Part shown: positions 27,893 to 36,722 of the stretch, piece by piece
Layout of the letters: every line of letters begins with the position of its first letter
Numbering within the stretch: the stretch's first letter is position 1
Assembly (NCBI RefSeq): GCF_003957255.1
Contig: NZ_QDIE01000003.1
Span: forward strand, 62,001 to 126,000
From: Actinotignum sanguinis
GTDB taxonomy: Bacteria; Actinomycetota; Actinomycetes; Actinomycetales; Actinomycetaceae
Reading direction: 5' to 3'
DNA length: 64,000 nucleotides
The notes under the pieces: model-generated
What the model saw: the letters and a program-made list of their open reading frames with translations, nothing else
Told to the model about the DNA's origin: nothing
Databases searched by the model: none
Made by a program: the position numbers and the translations under genes

Positions 27893-28771
27893 TTGTCTGC
27901 TGAGTTGCGACTAGCACCGGTCGGCCTTCAAGATTTCGAAGCGCCGACCGGTCGGTTGCAGGGGGCCGGTCTCGGAGGCATCGATGTCCTTGACGACATC
28001 GAACGTAAAGAACGGCTTCGCAAGATGCGCGAGGGAACCCTCGGTTCCGTCCACTCGTGGGAACTTGTGACCGCGGTGGACGGGCCCGGGACCCGAATGA
28101 CAGTCTTCATGGCAGGGTGCCCCCTGCGGTGTCTGTACTGCCATAACCCTGACACCTTCATTATGAAGGACGGTCAGCCGGTGGATTCCGACGAATTACT
28201 GCGGCGCTGGAAGCGCTACCGTCGTATGTTCAAGGCGACGGGCGGCGGGATCACGATCTCGGGTGGCGAATGCTTAATGCAACCCGCCTTCCTCAAGACC
28301 GTGCTCCGCGGTGCCAAAGAAATGGGAATCCATACGTGTATCGATACTTCCGGATATCTTGGGCGTAACGTCGATGACGAAATGATGAACTACATCGACA
28401 TGGTGTTACTCGACGTTAAATCCGGATCCGAAGAGGTGTATAAGCGCACGACCGGCCGTGAACTGCAACCGACCATTGATTTTGGTGATCGATTGGCTGC
28501 TGCGGGCAAAGAAATCTGGGTACGTTTCGTACTTGTGCCCGGGCTGACAGACGATCCGGAGAACGTGGAGAACGTTGCGAAGATCGTTGCACGGTGGAAG
28601 AACGCGGTTAGCCGCGTTGAAGTTTTACCGTTCCACCAGATGGGTCGAGACAAGTGGCATTCACTTGGCTACGACTACCAACTGGAAGACGTCGTACCGC
28701 CGTCACCGCAAGCTGTGGAAGAAGCGCGGGAGCATTTCCGGCGCTTGGGTCTCAACACCCCGGCTTTCTAA
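27893..28771 (+). CDS. pflA: Pyruvate formate-lyase activating enzyme (radical SAM)
   Basis: Generates the glycyl radical on PFL using SAM and a [4Fe-4S] cluster. The CxxxCxxC motif is GCPLRCLYCHNP; GGGITISGGE and DTSGYLG, then LLDVKSG follow, as in PflA. The best-supported start is TTG at 27893, three bases after the previous stop, because residues 9-45 (VGLQDFEAPTG ... DDIERKERLRKMREG) match the N-terminal extension of bifidobacterial PflA; ATG at 28025 is the alternative. The first codons form a strong hairpin (27916-27952). Its target Gly is on the 82-residue neighbour rather than on PflB. Confidence 0.94.
   Translation: MSAELRLAPVGLQDFEAPTGRLQGAGLGGIDVLDDIERKERLRKMREGTLGSVHSWELVTAVDGPGTRMTVFMAGCPLRCLYCHNPDTFIMKDGQPVDSDELLRRWKRYRRMFKATGGGITISGGECLMQPAFLKTVLRGAKEMGIHTCIDTSGYLGRNVDDEMMNYIDMVLLDVKSGSEEVYKRTTGRELQPTIDFGDRLAAAGKEIWVRFVLVPGLTDDPENVENVAKIVARWKNAVSRVEVLPFHQMGRDKWHSLGYDYQLEDVVPPSPQAVEEAREHFRRLGLNTPAF
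27916..27952 (+). other. Strong RNA hairpin inside the 5' end of pflA
   Basis: ACCGGTCGGCCTTC / GAAG-c-GCCGACCGGT forms a 14-bp stem with one bulged base and an 8-base loop. It begins 23 bases after the TTG start and has no U-tract. It may limit pflA translation or protect the upstream pflB-radical-subunit mRNA, giving far more lyase than activase. Confidence 0.65.
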
Positions 28772-28790
28772 ACGCTACGGATGACGCTAA

Positions 28791-28818
28791 GGGCCGCGTC
28801 CCGAAAGGGATGCGGCCC
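28791..28818 (+). terminator. Terminator of the pfl operon
   Basis: GGGCCGCGTCCC-GAAA-GGGATGCGGCCC, a 12-bp stem with one G-U pair and a GNRA loop, 20 bases after the pflA stop, followed by TTGTGTGTG. Confidence 0.85.
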
Positions 28819-28857
28819 TTGTGTGTGCCTGCTTGGGTGGTGTGCTGGTGGGACGGT

Positions 28858-28899
28858 GCTGCGTCGTCGTTCACAACAATGAAGGTACGGCGACGCAGC
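28858..28899. repeat. Hairpin built from two copies of the recurrent ACGACGCAG motif
   Basis: GCTGCGTCG (28858-28866) and CGACGCAGC (28891-28899) are perfect 9-bp arms. Each arm belongs to an inverted copy of the intergenic motif (GAACGACGACGCAG on minus, GTACGGCGACGCAG on plus). It lies between the pfl terminator and the end of the minus-strand membrane-protein gene and may terminate that gene. Confidence 0.6.
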
Positions 28900-28925
28900 T
28901 GCACCCACGCAGCGGCATGGCGGCA

Positions 28926-29699
28926 CTACATGGTGTTGACCACCAGCCCGATATGGGTATAGAAATTCATCGCACCGAAGAGCATGAAAATCACCCCGCT
29001 GATAACCAGGCACCAGTAGGCGGCACGTACCACGCCCTCGCGCACCTGCCCGCGGGCATCCAGCCGCACCGCGCCGAAGAAGAGAATCGCGCCCACACCG
29101 GCCAAACCAAAGACCGCGGAGAGGGCAATGGACTCCAGCCAAGGGTAGGCCGCAAAGGAACCGGAAATCGGCTCTTGCGGAGGCGCCGCAAAGAACTGAT
29201 AGACCATCCCGGCGCACATAATGGCCAGGAGGGCCAAGCCCATTGCCAGCGCAAAAATGGAGACGGGCCGGGCAATCCGGGCGAACGTGTGGAAGGGAGT
29301 GGCGGAGGTGAGGATACGTTCCCCGCGCTTCCACAGGATGAAACTCGCCGCCAGCAAGAGCACCCCGAACCCGAGGCAGGTTTCTCCAAAGATAATATTG
29401 TCAAAGGGGAAGCCCCCGGCGGCCAGCGGCCAGGTGAGCGACATGTGCAAACCGGTCAAGGTCTGAATAAGGCCGGTGATGAAAAACCCGAGGGTATAAC
29501 CGTCCAAACTGACGGCCCTATCTGCATCGTCTGTGGCTGCTGCCGGGACAGCGCGCCGCAGCTGCACCAGCAGTCTGCCAACCAAGATGAGGCCCACCCC
29601 GGCCGCGATGGCCATAATGGTGTTGTAGGTGGGCATCGACGCCCAATCAATCATTCCCGGGGTGCTTTCCCCGGTAAAGAAGTCTCCCACGTTCACCAC
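28926..29699 (-). CDS. Multi-pass membrane protein, possibly DUF981
   Basis: About 257 residues with seven hydrophobic segments. N-terminal MVNVGDFFTGESTPGMIDWASMPTYN-like residues precede the first helix. Segments such as GETCLGFGVLLLAASFILWKRG and GAMNFYTHIG resemble the uncharacterised DUF981 membrane family of actinobacteria, but I cannot confirm this. AAAGGAG lies so close to the first GTGs (29699, 29696) that translation may start at the GTG at 29690. It stands alone between the pfl operon and a divergent aldehyde dehydrogenase. No function proposed. Confidence 0.72.
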   Translation of the reverse strand: MVNVGDFFTGESTPGMIDWASMPTYNTIMAIAAGVGLILVGRLLVQLRRAVPAAATDDADRAVSLDGYTLGFFITGLIQTLTGLHMSLTWPLAAGGFPFDNIIFGETCLGFGVLLLAASFILWKRGERILTSATPFHTFARIARPVSIFALAMGLALLAIMCAGMVYQFFAAPPQEPISGSFAAYPWLESIALSAVFGLAGVGAILFFGAVRLDARGQVREGVVRAAYWCLVISGVIFMLFGAMNFYTHIGLVVNTM

Positions 29700-29780
29700 T
29701 CCTTTCTTTATCTAGGACTAATGTCCCCATCGTAGCCAGGTTTTCGCGCAGAGTGGGATGCGGCACAGTAGGCTAGAGCT

Positions 29781-31160
29781 ATGAGTAACTACCGTGTGCA
29801 TAACCCCAATACCGGCGAGGTGGAAGAACGCTTCGCCTCCCTTCCCGCCGCTGCTATCCCCGGTGTGATCGGTGCTGCCTGGGCTGCTTTCACCACGTGG
29901 CGGGATACCCCGATGGCACGCCGTAGCGAAATCCTGCACCGCTTCGGGGAACTCGTCACGGAACGCACCGCTGAACTCGCTGATATTATCGGGCGCGAAA
30001 TGGGCAAACCGTTGCGCGACGGCGCCGCGGAACTCGCCACGGTCAGCCATCATGCCCACTGGTTCGCGGATAATGCGCCGCGCTACCTAGAACCCACTCC
30101 GCTGGATGCCGGCGACGGTATCCCTACCTACGTGCTCCATCAGCCGCTGGGCGTTCTGCTGGGGATCATGCCGTGGAATTTCCCCTATTCGCAGATCGCA
30201 CGCTTCGCGCTACCTCAACTCATGGTCGGCAATACGATTCTTATGAAACAGGCGGAGATCTGCCCGCGCTCCTCGGCCGCCTTCGAAGCGCTGTTGCGCG
30301 AGGCCGGCCTGCCCGCGGGTGTTTACCAGAATATCTACCTGGATATCGCGGATACGGAGAAAGTCCTGGCGGATCCGCGAGTCAAAGGAGTGTCGCTCAC
30401 CGGTTCGGACCGGGCGGGTTCCGCGGTTGCGAGTTTGGCCGGGAAGTACACCAAGCGTTCCCTCTTGGAATTGGGCGGTAATGACGCCATGGTGGTCCTG
30501 GATGCCGCTGATATCGGGGCGGTGGCCCGGGAGGCGGTGCGCACCCGCGTCTTTAACGCTGGGCAGGTATGTACCTCGAATAAACGCATTATCGTGCTAG
30601 ATAACGTTTTTGATGAATTTCTTGCGGCGGCCCGCGCGGAAATCGAGAGTATCGTGGTGGGCCCCTATGATGACCCGGCCACGGATATGGGGCCGCTATC
30701 CTCGATTGCGGCACGTGATGAAGTGGTGCGGCGGGTGGCGAGCGCCGTCGCCGCAGGAGCGCACCTCCACTACGGCGGGACCGCACTTGACCGACCGGGT
30801 GCCTATATGACCCCGGCGCTGCTCACTGATATTCCAGCGGACCACGATATCGCCTGTAACGAAGTATTCGGGCCGGTGGCGGCGCTCTACCGGGTGGCTC
30901 ATGAGGAAGAAGCCCTCGGGCTGGCCAATAGCAGCGCTTACGGTTTGCAATCCTCGGTGTGGAGCCAGGATCTGGAGAAAGCGCAGCGCTTCGCGGCGCG
31001 GCTCGCGGCCGGGATGACCATTATCAATAAGCACCGTGAATCGGCGCCCACGTGGCCATTCGGTGGGATTAACCGGTCCGGTTACGGCCGTGAAGAGGGC
31101 GCCTGGGGCTTGCGTGCTTTCACCAACGAACACGCGGTGCGGGTCCACCCGGCACGGTAG
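29781..31160 (+). CDS. NAD(P)-dependent aldehyde dehydrogenase, succinate-semialdehyde type
   Basis: 459 residues with all ALDH landmarks: MPWNFPYSQIARFALP, KQAEICP (cofactor Lys), SLTGSDRAGSAVA, general-base Glu in LLELGGNDAMVV, nucleophile Cys in NAGQVCTSNKR, and ACNEVFGPVAALYRV. It is closest to short NAD(P)-dependent succinate-semialdehyde dehydrogenases (GabD/Sad-like), but substrates in this group are diverse. TAGGCT at 29769-29774 is six bases before the ATG, so the mRNA may be leaderless. It is monocistronic, followed by pcrA. Confidence 0.9.
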   Translation: MSNYRVHNPNTGEVEERFASLPAAAIPGVIGAAWAAFTTWRDTPMARRSEILHRFGELVTERTAELADIIGREMGKPLRDGAAELATVSHHAHWFADNAPRYLEPTPLDAGDGIPTYVLHQPLGVLLGIMPWNFPYSQIARFALPQLMVGNTILMKQAEICPRSSAAFEALLREAGLPAGVYQNIYLDIADTEKVLADPRVKGVSLTGSDRAGSAVASLAGKYTKRSLLELGGNDAMVVLDAADIGAVAREAVRTRVFNAGQVCTSNKRIIVLDNVFDEFLAAARAEIESIVVGPYDDPATDMGPLSSIAARDEVVRRVASAVAAGAHLHYGGTALDRPGAYMTPALLTDIPADHDIACNEVFGPVAALYRVAHEEEALGLANSSAYGLQSSVWSQDLEKAQRFAARLAAGMTIINKHRESAPTWPFGGINRSGYGREEGAWGLRAFTNEHAVRVHPAR

Positions 31161-31174
31161 GTACGACGCCGCAG
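31161..31174 (+). repeat. Copy of recurrent motif GTACGACGCCGCAG
   Basis: Begins at the base after the aldehyde dehydrogenase stop. Reference copy of a 14-bp family with members or close variants at 1546, 4059 (reverse), 12848, 20371 (reverse), 23408 (reverse), 28859 (reverse), 28885, 37888, 41469, 43386, 45485 and 45541 (reverse). Most are intergenic. Confidence 0.55.
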
Positions 31175-31301
31175 CCCAGCTGGCACGGTGGCTGGCTGGC
31201 TACCCGGGTGGCTTACCGACTCCCGCGGTGACCGGACTGACAGCACCACACAGCTTCGGAACGTTTTTTGTGTCGGGGTGGTGTCGTACCCTAGAAGGGC
31301 T

Positions 31302-33965
31302 ATGGAGGAATCGTACAAGTCAACAATCGCGCGGCTGCGGGAGCGCGTGGCGGCCGCACAGCAAGCCGGGGCTACCGTGGGGCGCCGCCCGGTTGCCGTG
31401 CCCGTACCTGCCCGGGCTGCCGAAGCTGCGCCGGCGGGAGCGGCCGTGCCGGTAGGCCATGCCGCGCCGCAGTCCGCAGCGCCCGCGGCTTCTGAAATCG
31501 GCGGCCCCGGTGGTGGTACCAGCGGGGCCGCGGAGCGTATCCTCACCGGCCTCAATAGCGCCCAGCGGGAAGCGGTGGTGCACACGGGCGGTCCACTGCT
31601 CGTGGTCGCCGGGGCTGGCTCGGGTAAAACTCGGGTACTTACCTCGCGTATTGCCTATCTCATTGCTACTGGGCAGGCTCACCCGGCCAATATCCTCGCC
31701 ATTACCTTTACCAATAAAGCGGCCCGGGAAATGCGCGAACGCTTGGAGGGAATGCTCGGCGGTTTGGCTCGCGGAATGTGGATCTCCACTTTCCATTCCG
31801 CCTGCGTGCGGATTTTGCGCGCCGAACACCGCGCGTTGGGGATGCGCTCCACGTTCACTATTTACGATGCTGCAGATTCGCAGCGTCTTATGACGATGGT
31901 GTGCCGGGAAGAAAATATTGATATCCGGGCCTACCCACCCAAAATGCTCAGCCGCCAGGTTTCCAATCTCAAAGATGAACTGGTCACCCCGGCGGCGCAG
32001 GCCGCGGCTGCCACTGATCGGGACGGGCAGGTTCTGGCCCAGGCGTATGCCGCCTACCAGGATCGTTTGGTGCGCGCCAATGCGCTAGATTTTGATGATC
32101 TCATTATGCGCACCGTGGAGGTTCTCACCTCGCATCCGGATATTGCGGAACGCTACCGCACTCGCTTCCGCCATATTTTGGTAGACGAATATCAGGACAC
32201 TAACCATGCCCAGTACGTTCTGGTGCGCACCCTTGCCGGGCAGGGGCCGCAGCGGTCCTCCCTCACCGTGGTGGGAGATGCAGACCAGTCCATCTATGCT
32301 TTCCGCGGTGCCACCATCCGCAATATTGAGGATTTCGAGAAAGATTTCGCGGATGCCACCAGCGTGGTTCTGGAGCAAAACTATCGCTCTACCCAAAATA
32401 TTCTTTCTGCCGCCAATGCCGTGATCTCCCACAACGAAGGGCGCCGGCCCAAGAAGCTGTGGACGGATTCGGGTAGCGGGGAAAAGATCACCGGTTACGT
32501 TGCTGATTCGGAAAGCGATGAGGCGCATTTCGTTGTAACAGAAATTGATCGACTCCGCGATGATGGCGGGGTGCGTTACGGGGATGTGGCGGTGTTTTAC
32601 CGCACCAATTCGCAGGCGCGGGCCCTGGAAGAAATGTTCGTGCGTTCCGGCATCCCTTATCGGGTGATTGGCGGGACCCGTTTCTATGAACGCAAAGAGA
32701 TTAAGGATGCCCTCGCGTATCTGCACGCGGTGGCCAATCCGGATGATACTGTTTCGCTGCGCCGCATCATTAATGAACCGAAACGCGGGGTGGGGGATAC
32801 CGCGCAGGGCCACCTGGCTACCCATGCCCAACGCTGGAATATTTCCTTCGGTGCCGCGGTGGCGGATGTGGCCAGTCCGCACCCGGAGCGCGGTGAGGTT
32901 GCGGGGCTCACGGCGCGGGCCCGCCGCGCCGTCGCCGACCTTGCCCGCATCCTCGAAACCGCCCGCGCTGAAGCGGAGGCCGGCGGTAAACCCGCGGATA
33001 TCCTCGATTACCTCATGGATGAATCCGGATACGTGGCTGTGCTACAAGAATCCAAAGACCCGCAGGATCTTAGCCGGGTGGAAAATTTGGCCGAATTGCA
33101 CGCGGTCGCGGTGGAATTCTCCGCCCAGAACCCGGATGCCACGCTGGGGGAGTGGCTGGATCAGATCTCGCTGGTCTCGGATACGGACCGGCTTCCCGAA
33201 GAGAGCGAATCTGAAGGGGAAACCACCCTCATGACGGTTCACACCGCGAAAGGTCTGGAGTTCCCGGTTGTTTTCGTGACCGGTCTGGAAGATGGTACGT
33301 TCCCGCATATGCGCTCTCTGGATGACCGGCGCGAACTGGCTGAGGAACGCCGCCTGGCCTACGTGGCTTTCACTCGCGCGCGCGAACGCCTCTATATTTC
33401 GCGGGCGGCAGCGCGCTCGTCGTGGGGTGCACCCCAGGAATTTCCGCCCTCGCGTTTCATTGAAGAAATCCCGCCCGAACTTATTGATTGGCGCCGGGAG
33501 CATTCCTCCCAGGATCTCGTGCGGGGGGCCGGCATCGGATCCGGTATCGGTTCCAGATACGGGTGGGGAAGCCGGGAGCGGCGCGCGCCGTCGTTCTTTG
33601 ACGACGACGCCGGGCCGGTTATCGGTTCGGGCAAGTTCACACCCGGGAAACTCGGGGTACCCGCCACGGCAAACTCGGCCGCTCAAGCAGATTCCGCGGA
33701 AGGCAATGCGTCCAACGCGGCTAGCACGCGGGCGGGCGCGGCAGGTGCTTCGGAAAGTTCAGCGGGCGCGGCGGGTAGCTCCGCTGGCCCGGCAGATACC
33801 GCTGGTTTCGCGGTGGGCGACATCGTGGACCACCGCTCCTTCGGGCGGGGGACCATCCTCGGTTTTGAGGGCCGAGGAAAGTCCACCACCGCGAAGGTCG
33901 CCTTCGGTTCGGTTACGAAACGCTTGATGCTGCGTTTCGCTCCGTTGACGAAAGTGGAGAAGTAA
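31302..33965 (+). CDS. pcrA: UvrD/PcrA-type ATP-dependent DNA helicase
   Basis: SF1A 3'-5' helicase of about 887 residues used in repair and in clearing proteins from DNA. Motifs: Q/Walker A (LNSAQREAVV, AGAGSGKTR), FTNKAAREM, DEYQDTNHAQY, GDADQSIYAFRGA, EQNYRST, TVHTAKGLEFP and VAFTRARERLYIS. An Ala/Pro-rich N-terminal ~60 residues and a Ser/Ala linker before the C-terminal Tudor-like GDIVDHRSFGRGTILGFEG are typical of actinobacterial PcrA. ATG at 31302 is nine bases after TACCCT, suggesting a leaderless mRNA. The last 53 bases overlap the convergent metal permease gene. Confidence 0.95.
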   Translation: MEESYKSTIARLRERVAAAQQAGATVGRRPVAVPVPARAAEAAPAGAAVPVGHAAPQSAAPAASEIGGPGGGTSGAAERILTGLNSAQREAVVHTGGPLLVVAGAGSGKTRVLTSRIAYLIATGQAHPANILAITFTNKAAREMRERLEGMLGGLARGMWISTFHSACVRILRAEHRALGMRSTFTIYDAADSQRLMTMVCREENIDIRAYPPKMLSRQVSNLKDELVTPAAQAAAATDRDGQVLAQAYAAYQDRLVRANALDFDDLIMRTVEVLTSHPDIAERYRTRFRHILVDEYQDTNHAQYVLVRTLAGQGPQRSSLTVVGDADQSIYAFRGATIRNIEDFEKDFADATSVVLEQNYRSTQNILSAANAVISHNEGRRPKKLWTDSGSGEKITGYVADSESDEAHFVVTEIDRLRDDGGVRYGDVAVFYRTNSQARALEEMFVRSGIPYRVIGGTRFYERKEIKDALAYLHAVANPDDTVSLRRIINEPKRGVGDTAQGHLATHAQRWNISFGAAVADVASPHPERGEVAGLTARARRAVADLARILETARAEAEAGGKPADILDYLMDESGYVAVLQESKDPQDLSRVENLAELHAVAVEFSAQNPDATLGEWLDQISLVSDTDRLPEESESEGETTLMTVHTAKGLEFPVVFVTGLEDGTFPHMRSLDDRRELAEERRLAYVAFTRARERLYISRAAARSSWGAPQEFPPSRFIEEIPPELIDWRREHSSQDLVRGAGIGSGIGSRYGWGSRERRAPSFFDDDAGPVIGSGKFTPGKLGVPATANSAAQADSAEGNASNAASTRAGAAGASESSAGAAGSSAGPADTAGFAVGDIVDHRSFGRGTILGFEGRGKSTTAKVAFGSVTKRLMLRFAPLTKVEK

Positions 33966-34911
33966 CCCCGGGAATCCTGGTAACCGAGGCGGCACCGGTA
34001 ACCCCACCGGTCACTGCGGTACCGGCCGGCACGCGTAGGATACGGCGGTGGCTGCGTGCCGCTGCCCGCCCGCCGAGCTTGCACCAGGCCAGCGCAGCCA
34101 GGAAAACCACGCCATCGGTGAATGCCATCATGGCGGACGTGGCCAGATCCAGGTAGAGAGCCACCACGAAGCCAAGGAGCGCCTCAGCAACCGCGATGAT
34201 GATGGTGAGAACCAGCAGGTGGCGCAGCGAACGGGCGAAAAGAATCGCGGTGGCCGCCGGAACCACCATAAGAGCAATCACAAGAATCGCTCCCGCGGCA
34301 TTGAAAGCCGCCACCACGGTCAGGGAGACGAGCATCATAAGGCCCAGCTCCACGGCGCGCACCGGGAAACCGATAGTGGCGGCGAAATCACCATCGAAAG
34401 TATCGGTTTTGAGCACCCGGAAAAACACCGCGATAAAAACAGCGTTCAGCGCGCATACCGCGAGCAACTGCCACATGGTGCGCGGGCCGATATCGTAACC
34501 GCCGATAATAATATGCTCCGGACTCAGAGCCATGAGATTGAGATCTCCGGTGAGTACGGTGTCCTGGCAAATATGGACGTGGGAGAGGGTGGTTGATAGC
34601 AACAAAATACCCAGGGCGAACAGCACCGGGAAAATGACGCCCTGACTCGCGTCCCCGGTCAGCAGGCGGGTGCGATCCAATTGCTGGGCACCGAGCACCA
34701 CCACCAAACCCATGAGCGCCGCGCACACCACCATGACCGGGGAATGCGTGGAACCGGAAAGAATCGTGCCGATCACAATCCCGGGGAGCACCGCGTGGGA
34801 CATAGCATCCACCAGCATGGATCGCCCGCGTAACACCAGGAATACCCCGGGAAGTGCGCAGGTCACCGCGGTCACCACCGCAAGCAACATCACTGCCACG
34901 ATGAAACTCAT
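33913..34911 (-). CDS. Metal ABC transporter permease (ABC-3 family), second
   Basis: 332 residues; about eight helices of the ZnuB/MntB/TroD fold (LVDAMSHAVLPGIVIG, SVTVVAAFNAAGAILVIALMVVPAATA-like segment). The last ~50 residues are a Thr/Val/Gly-rich tail that lies over the end of pcrA in antisense. It starts with ATG at 34911 overlapping the previous permease stop (ATGA). It is last in the SBP-ATPase-permease-permease operon for Mn2+ or Zn2+ import. Confidence 0.9.
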   Translation of the reverse strand: MSFIVAVMLLAVVTAVTCALPGVFLVLRGRSMLVDAMSHAVLPGIVIGTILSGSTHSPVMVVCAALMGLVVVLGAQQLDRTRLLTGDASQGVIFPVLFALGILLLSTTLSHVHICQDTVLTGDLNLMALSPEHIIIGGYDIGPRTMWQLLAVCALNAVFIAVFFRVLKTDTFDGDFAATIGFPVRAVELGLMMLVSLTVVAAFNAAGAILVIALMVVPAATAILFARSLRHLLVLTIIIAVAEALLGFVVALYLDLATSAMMAFTDGVVFLAALAWCKLGGRAAARSHRRILRVPAGTAVTGGVTGAASVTRIPGVTSPLSSTERNAASSVS

Positions 34912-35957
34912 CGCTCACTCCTTTCCGAAGCAGCGGGCGCTGCCACACCGGCCGGTGTCCCGGGCGCCGTCGTCGCTACATGGTGCGTCGCTGCGGTTGC
35001 TGCTGCTACGTCGGCCGGTACTGCGGCAGCAGCGCGTGCCTGCGCCACCAGATCTCCGCGCAGACGCCGCTGGCGCAAGGCCACCACCACGATGGAACGG
35101 CGCGGCGCGGCAAGCAGGGACGCCGCAAAAATAACGAAAAGGTGGATGACCACAACGGGGCCGGTGGGAACCTTCCCCAGGCACACGGACAGGTATGCGC
35201 CCGCCGCGCCCGCGAGCCCGCCGAAAACGCCAGCGAGCACCATCATCGAGGACATCCGGTGGGTCCACTGGCGCGCGGCAGCAGCCGGCATAATCGCGAA
35301 AGCGACCATGAGAATGAGCCCCACGCCCTTAATCCCAATAACGATGGCAATGGTGACCAGCACGAGCATGAGCGGGGTGAGCACCCGCGGGCTGAAACCC
35401 TGTAACTGTGCCGTCACCGGATCGAAAGTCACCAGTTTAATTTCTTTAAAGAAGGCCAGGATCACGGCGACGGTCAGCACCCCGAACACCGCGATAGTCA
35501 CGAGGTCCCCGGCGCGCACATTCGCCGCATTCCCGAACATATAACTGTCGATCCCACCGCGATTGGGCAGGTGAGAATGGGTAAGGAGGCGCAGGCACAC
35601 CATCCCGCCCCCGTAAAACAACGAGAGGCAGATAGCCATGGCGGCATCCGGCTTCACTTTCGAATGCGCCACGATGATATTGGTGAGCACGACGGCGCAC
35701 ATCGCCGCCGCGCTCGCCCCGAGGACCAGGACCACCATCGAGCGTCCGTCACCGCCCAGCAGCGTCGCCACGGTGAATGCGGCAACAACGCCGAGGATGG
35801 AGCTGTGCCCGATCACATCGGACACCAGGGACTGCCGGCGCAGGTAGAGCAAGCAACCAGCCACTCCCGAAAATACCCCGATGAGGGTGGTGCCGATGAG
35901 CATGGTGCGGAAAATATAGGTTCCCCACAATTCCAGCGGGGAAATAAAATCAATCAT
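34908..35957 (-). CDS. Metal ABC transporter permease (ABC-3 family), first
   Basis: 349 residues; ABC-3 permease core (RRQSLVSDVIGHSSILGVVAAF, GIKGVGLILMVAFAIMPAAAARQW) followed by an Ala/Thr-rich cytoplasmic tail of ~60 residues that is probably disordered. It pairs with the next permease, giving a heterodimeric channel as in TroCD or MntCD. It lies 12 bases after the ATPase stop. Confidence 0.91.
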   Translation of the reverse strand: MIDFISPLELWGTYIFRTMLIGTTLIGVFSGVAGCLLYLRRQSLVSDVIGHSSILGVVAAFTVATLLGGDGRSMVVLVLGASAAAMCAVVLTNIIVAHSKVKPDAAMAICLSLFYGGGMVCLRLLTHSHLPNRGGIDSYMFGNAANVRAGDLVTIAVFGVLTVAVILAFFKEIKLVTFDPVTAQLQGFSPRVLTPLMLVLVTIAIVIGIKGVGLILMVAFAIMPAAAARQWTHRMSSMMVLAGVFGGLAGAAGAYLSVCLGKVPTGPVVVIHLFVIFAASLLAAPRRSIVVVALRQRRLRGDLVAQARAAAAVPADVAAATAATHHVATTAPGTPAGVAAPAASERSER

Positions 35958-35969
35958 CGCGCCGCGCCC

Positions 35970-36713
35970 TCACTTGCGATCGATCGCCACGGAAAGGCCG
36001 TAAGCCCGCGCGATATTATCCGCGGTGAAAGCCTCGGCTACGCTCCCGCTCGCCACCAGGTTGCCGCCCGAGAGCAGCACCACACTATCGCAGAAATCGG
36101 GAACCGTTTGTAAATCGTGATGCACGATCATAACGGTCTTCCCCTCATCCACGAGTTCGCGCAGCAGCGTCATAATCGCCTGCTGGGAGGTGATATCGAT
36201 ACCGGCGAAAGGTTCGTCCATAAGGTAGAGCTCGGCATTCTGGGCCAGGGCGCGCGCCACGAAGGTGCGCTGCTGCTGGCCCCCGGAAAGCTCATTAATA
36301 TGGCGGTGGGCAAGATCGGAAATCCCCAGGCGCTCCATAGCCGCGGCGGCCGCTTCGCGCTGGCGCGCGCCCGGCCGGCGTAGCCAGCCGAGTTGGGCGT
36401 AGGTACCCATAAGCACGACGTCGCCCACCGTGGTTGGGAAATCCCAGTCCACGGTGGCGGTTTGCGGCACGTAAGCAAGGCGCGAACGCACCCGGGGGAG
36501 AGGCTCGCCGAAGAAAGCGACCTCTCCGGCGAGGGCGGGCACGAGGCGCAGGGATGCCTTCATAACAGTAGATTTGCCCGCGCCGTTCGGTCCGAGAAGC
36601 GCCACCACCTGGCCTGGACTGACGCGGAGCGATACATCGCTCACCGCGATCGTGTCCTGGTAGGCGACGCTCAGGTGGTCAATCTGACAGGCCAGCGTGG
36701 TAGCGGTTCCCAT
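35970..36713 (-). CDS. Metal ABC transporter ATP-binding protein
   Basis: About 247 residues. Walker A GPNGAGKST, a YVPQ Q-loop in YVPQTATVDWDFP (the DWDFP variant is typical of Mn/Zn importers), signature ELSGGQQQR, Walker B LYLMDEPFAGID and switch His in VHHDL. ATG at 36713 with AGGTGA upstream is preferred; a GTG at 36722 is in frame. AGGTGA overlaps the stop of the substrate-binding protein gene. Confidence 0.93.
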   Translation of the reverse strand: MGTATTLACQIDHLSVAYQDTIAVSDVSLRVSPGQVVALLGPNGAGKSTVMKASLRLVPALAGEVAFFGEPLPRVRSRLAYVPQTATVDWDFPTTVGDVVLMGTYAQLGWLRRPGARQREAAAAAMERLGISDLAHRHINELSGGQQQRTFVARALAQNAELYLMDEPFAGIDITSQQAIMTLLRELVDEGKTVMIVHHDLQTVPDFCDSVVLLSGGNLVASGSVAEAFTADNIARAYGLSVAIDRK

Positions 36714-36722
36714 CGATATCAC

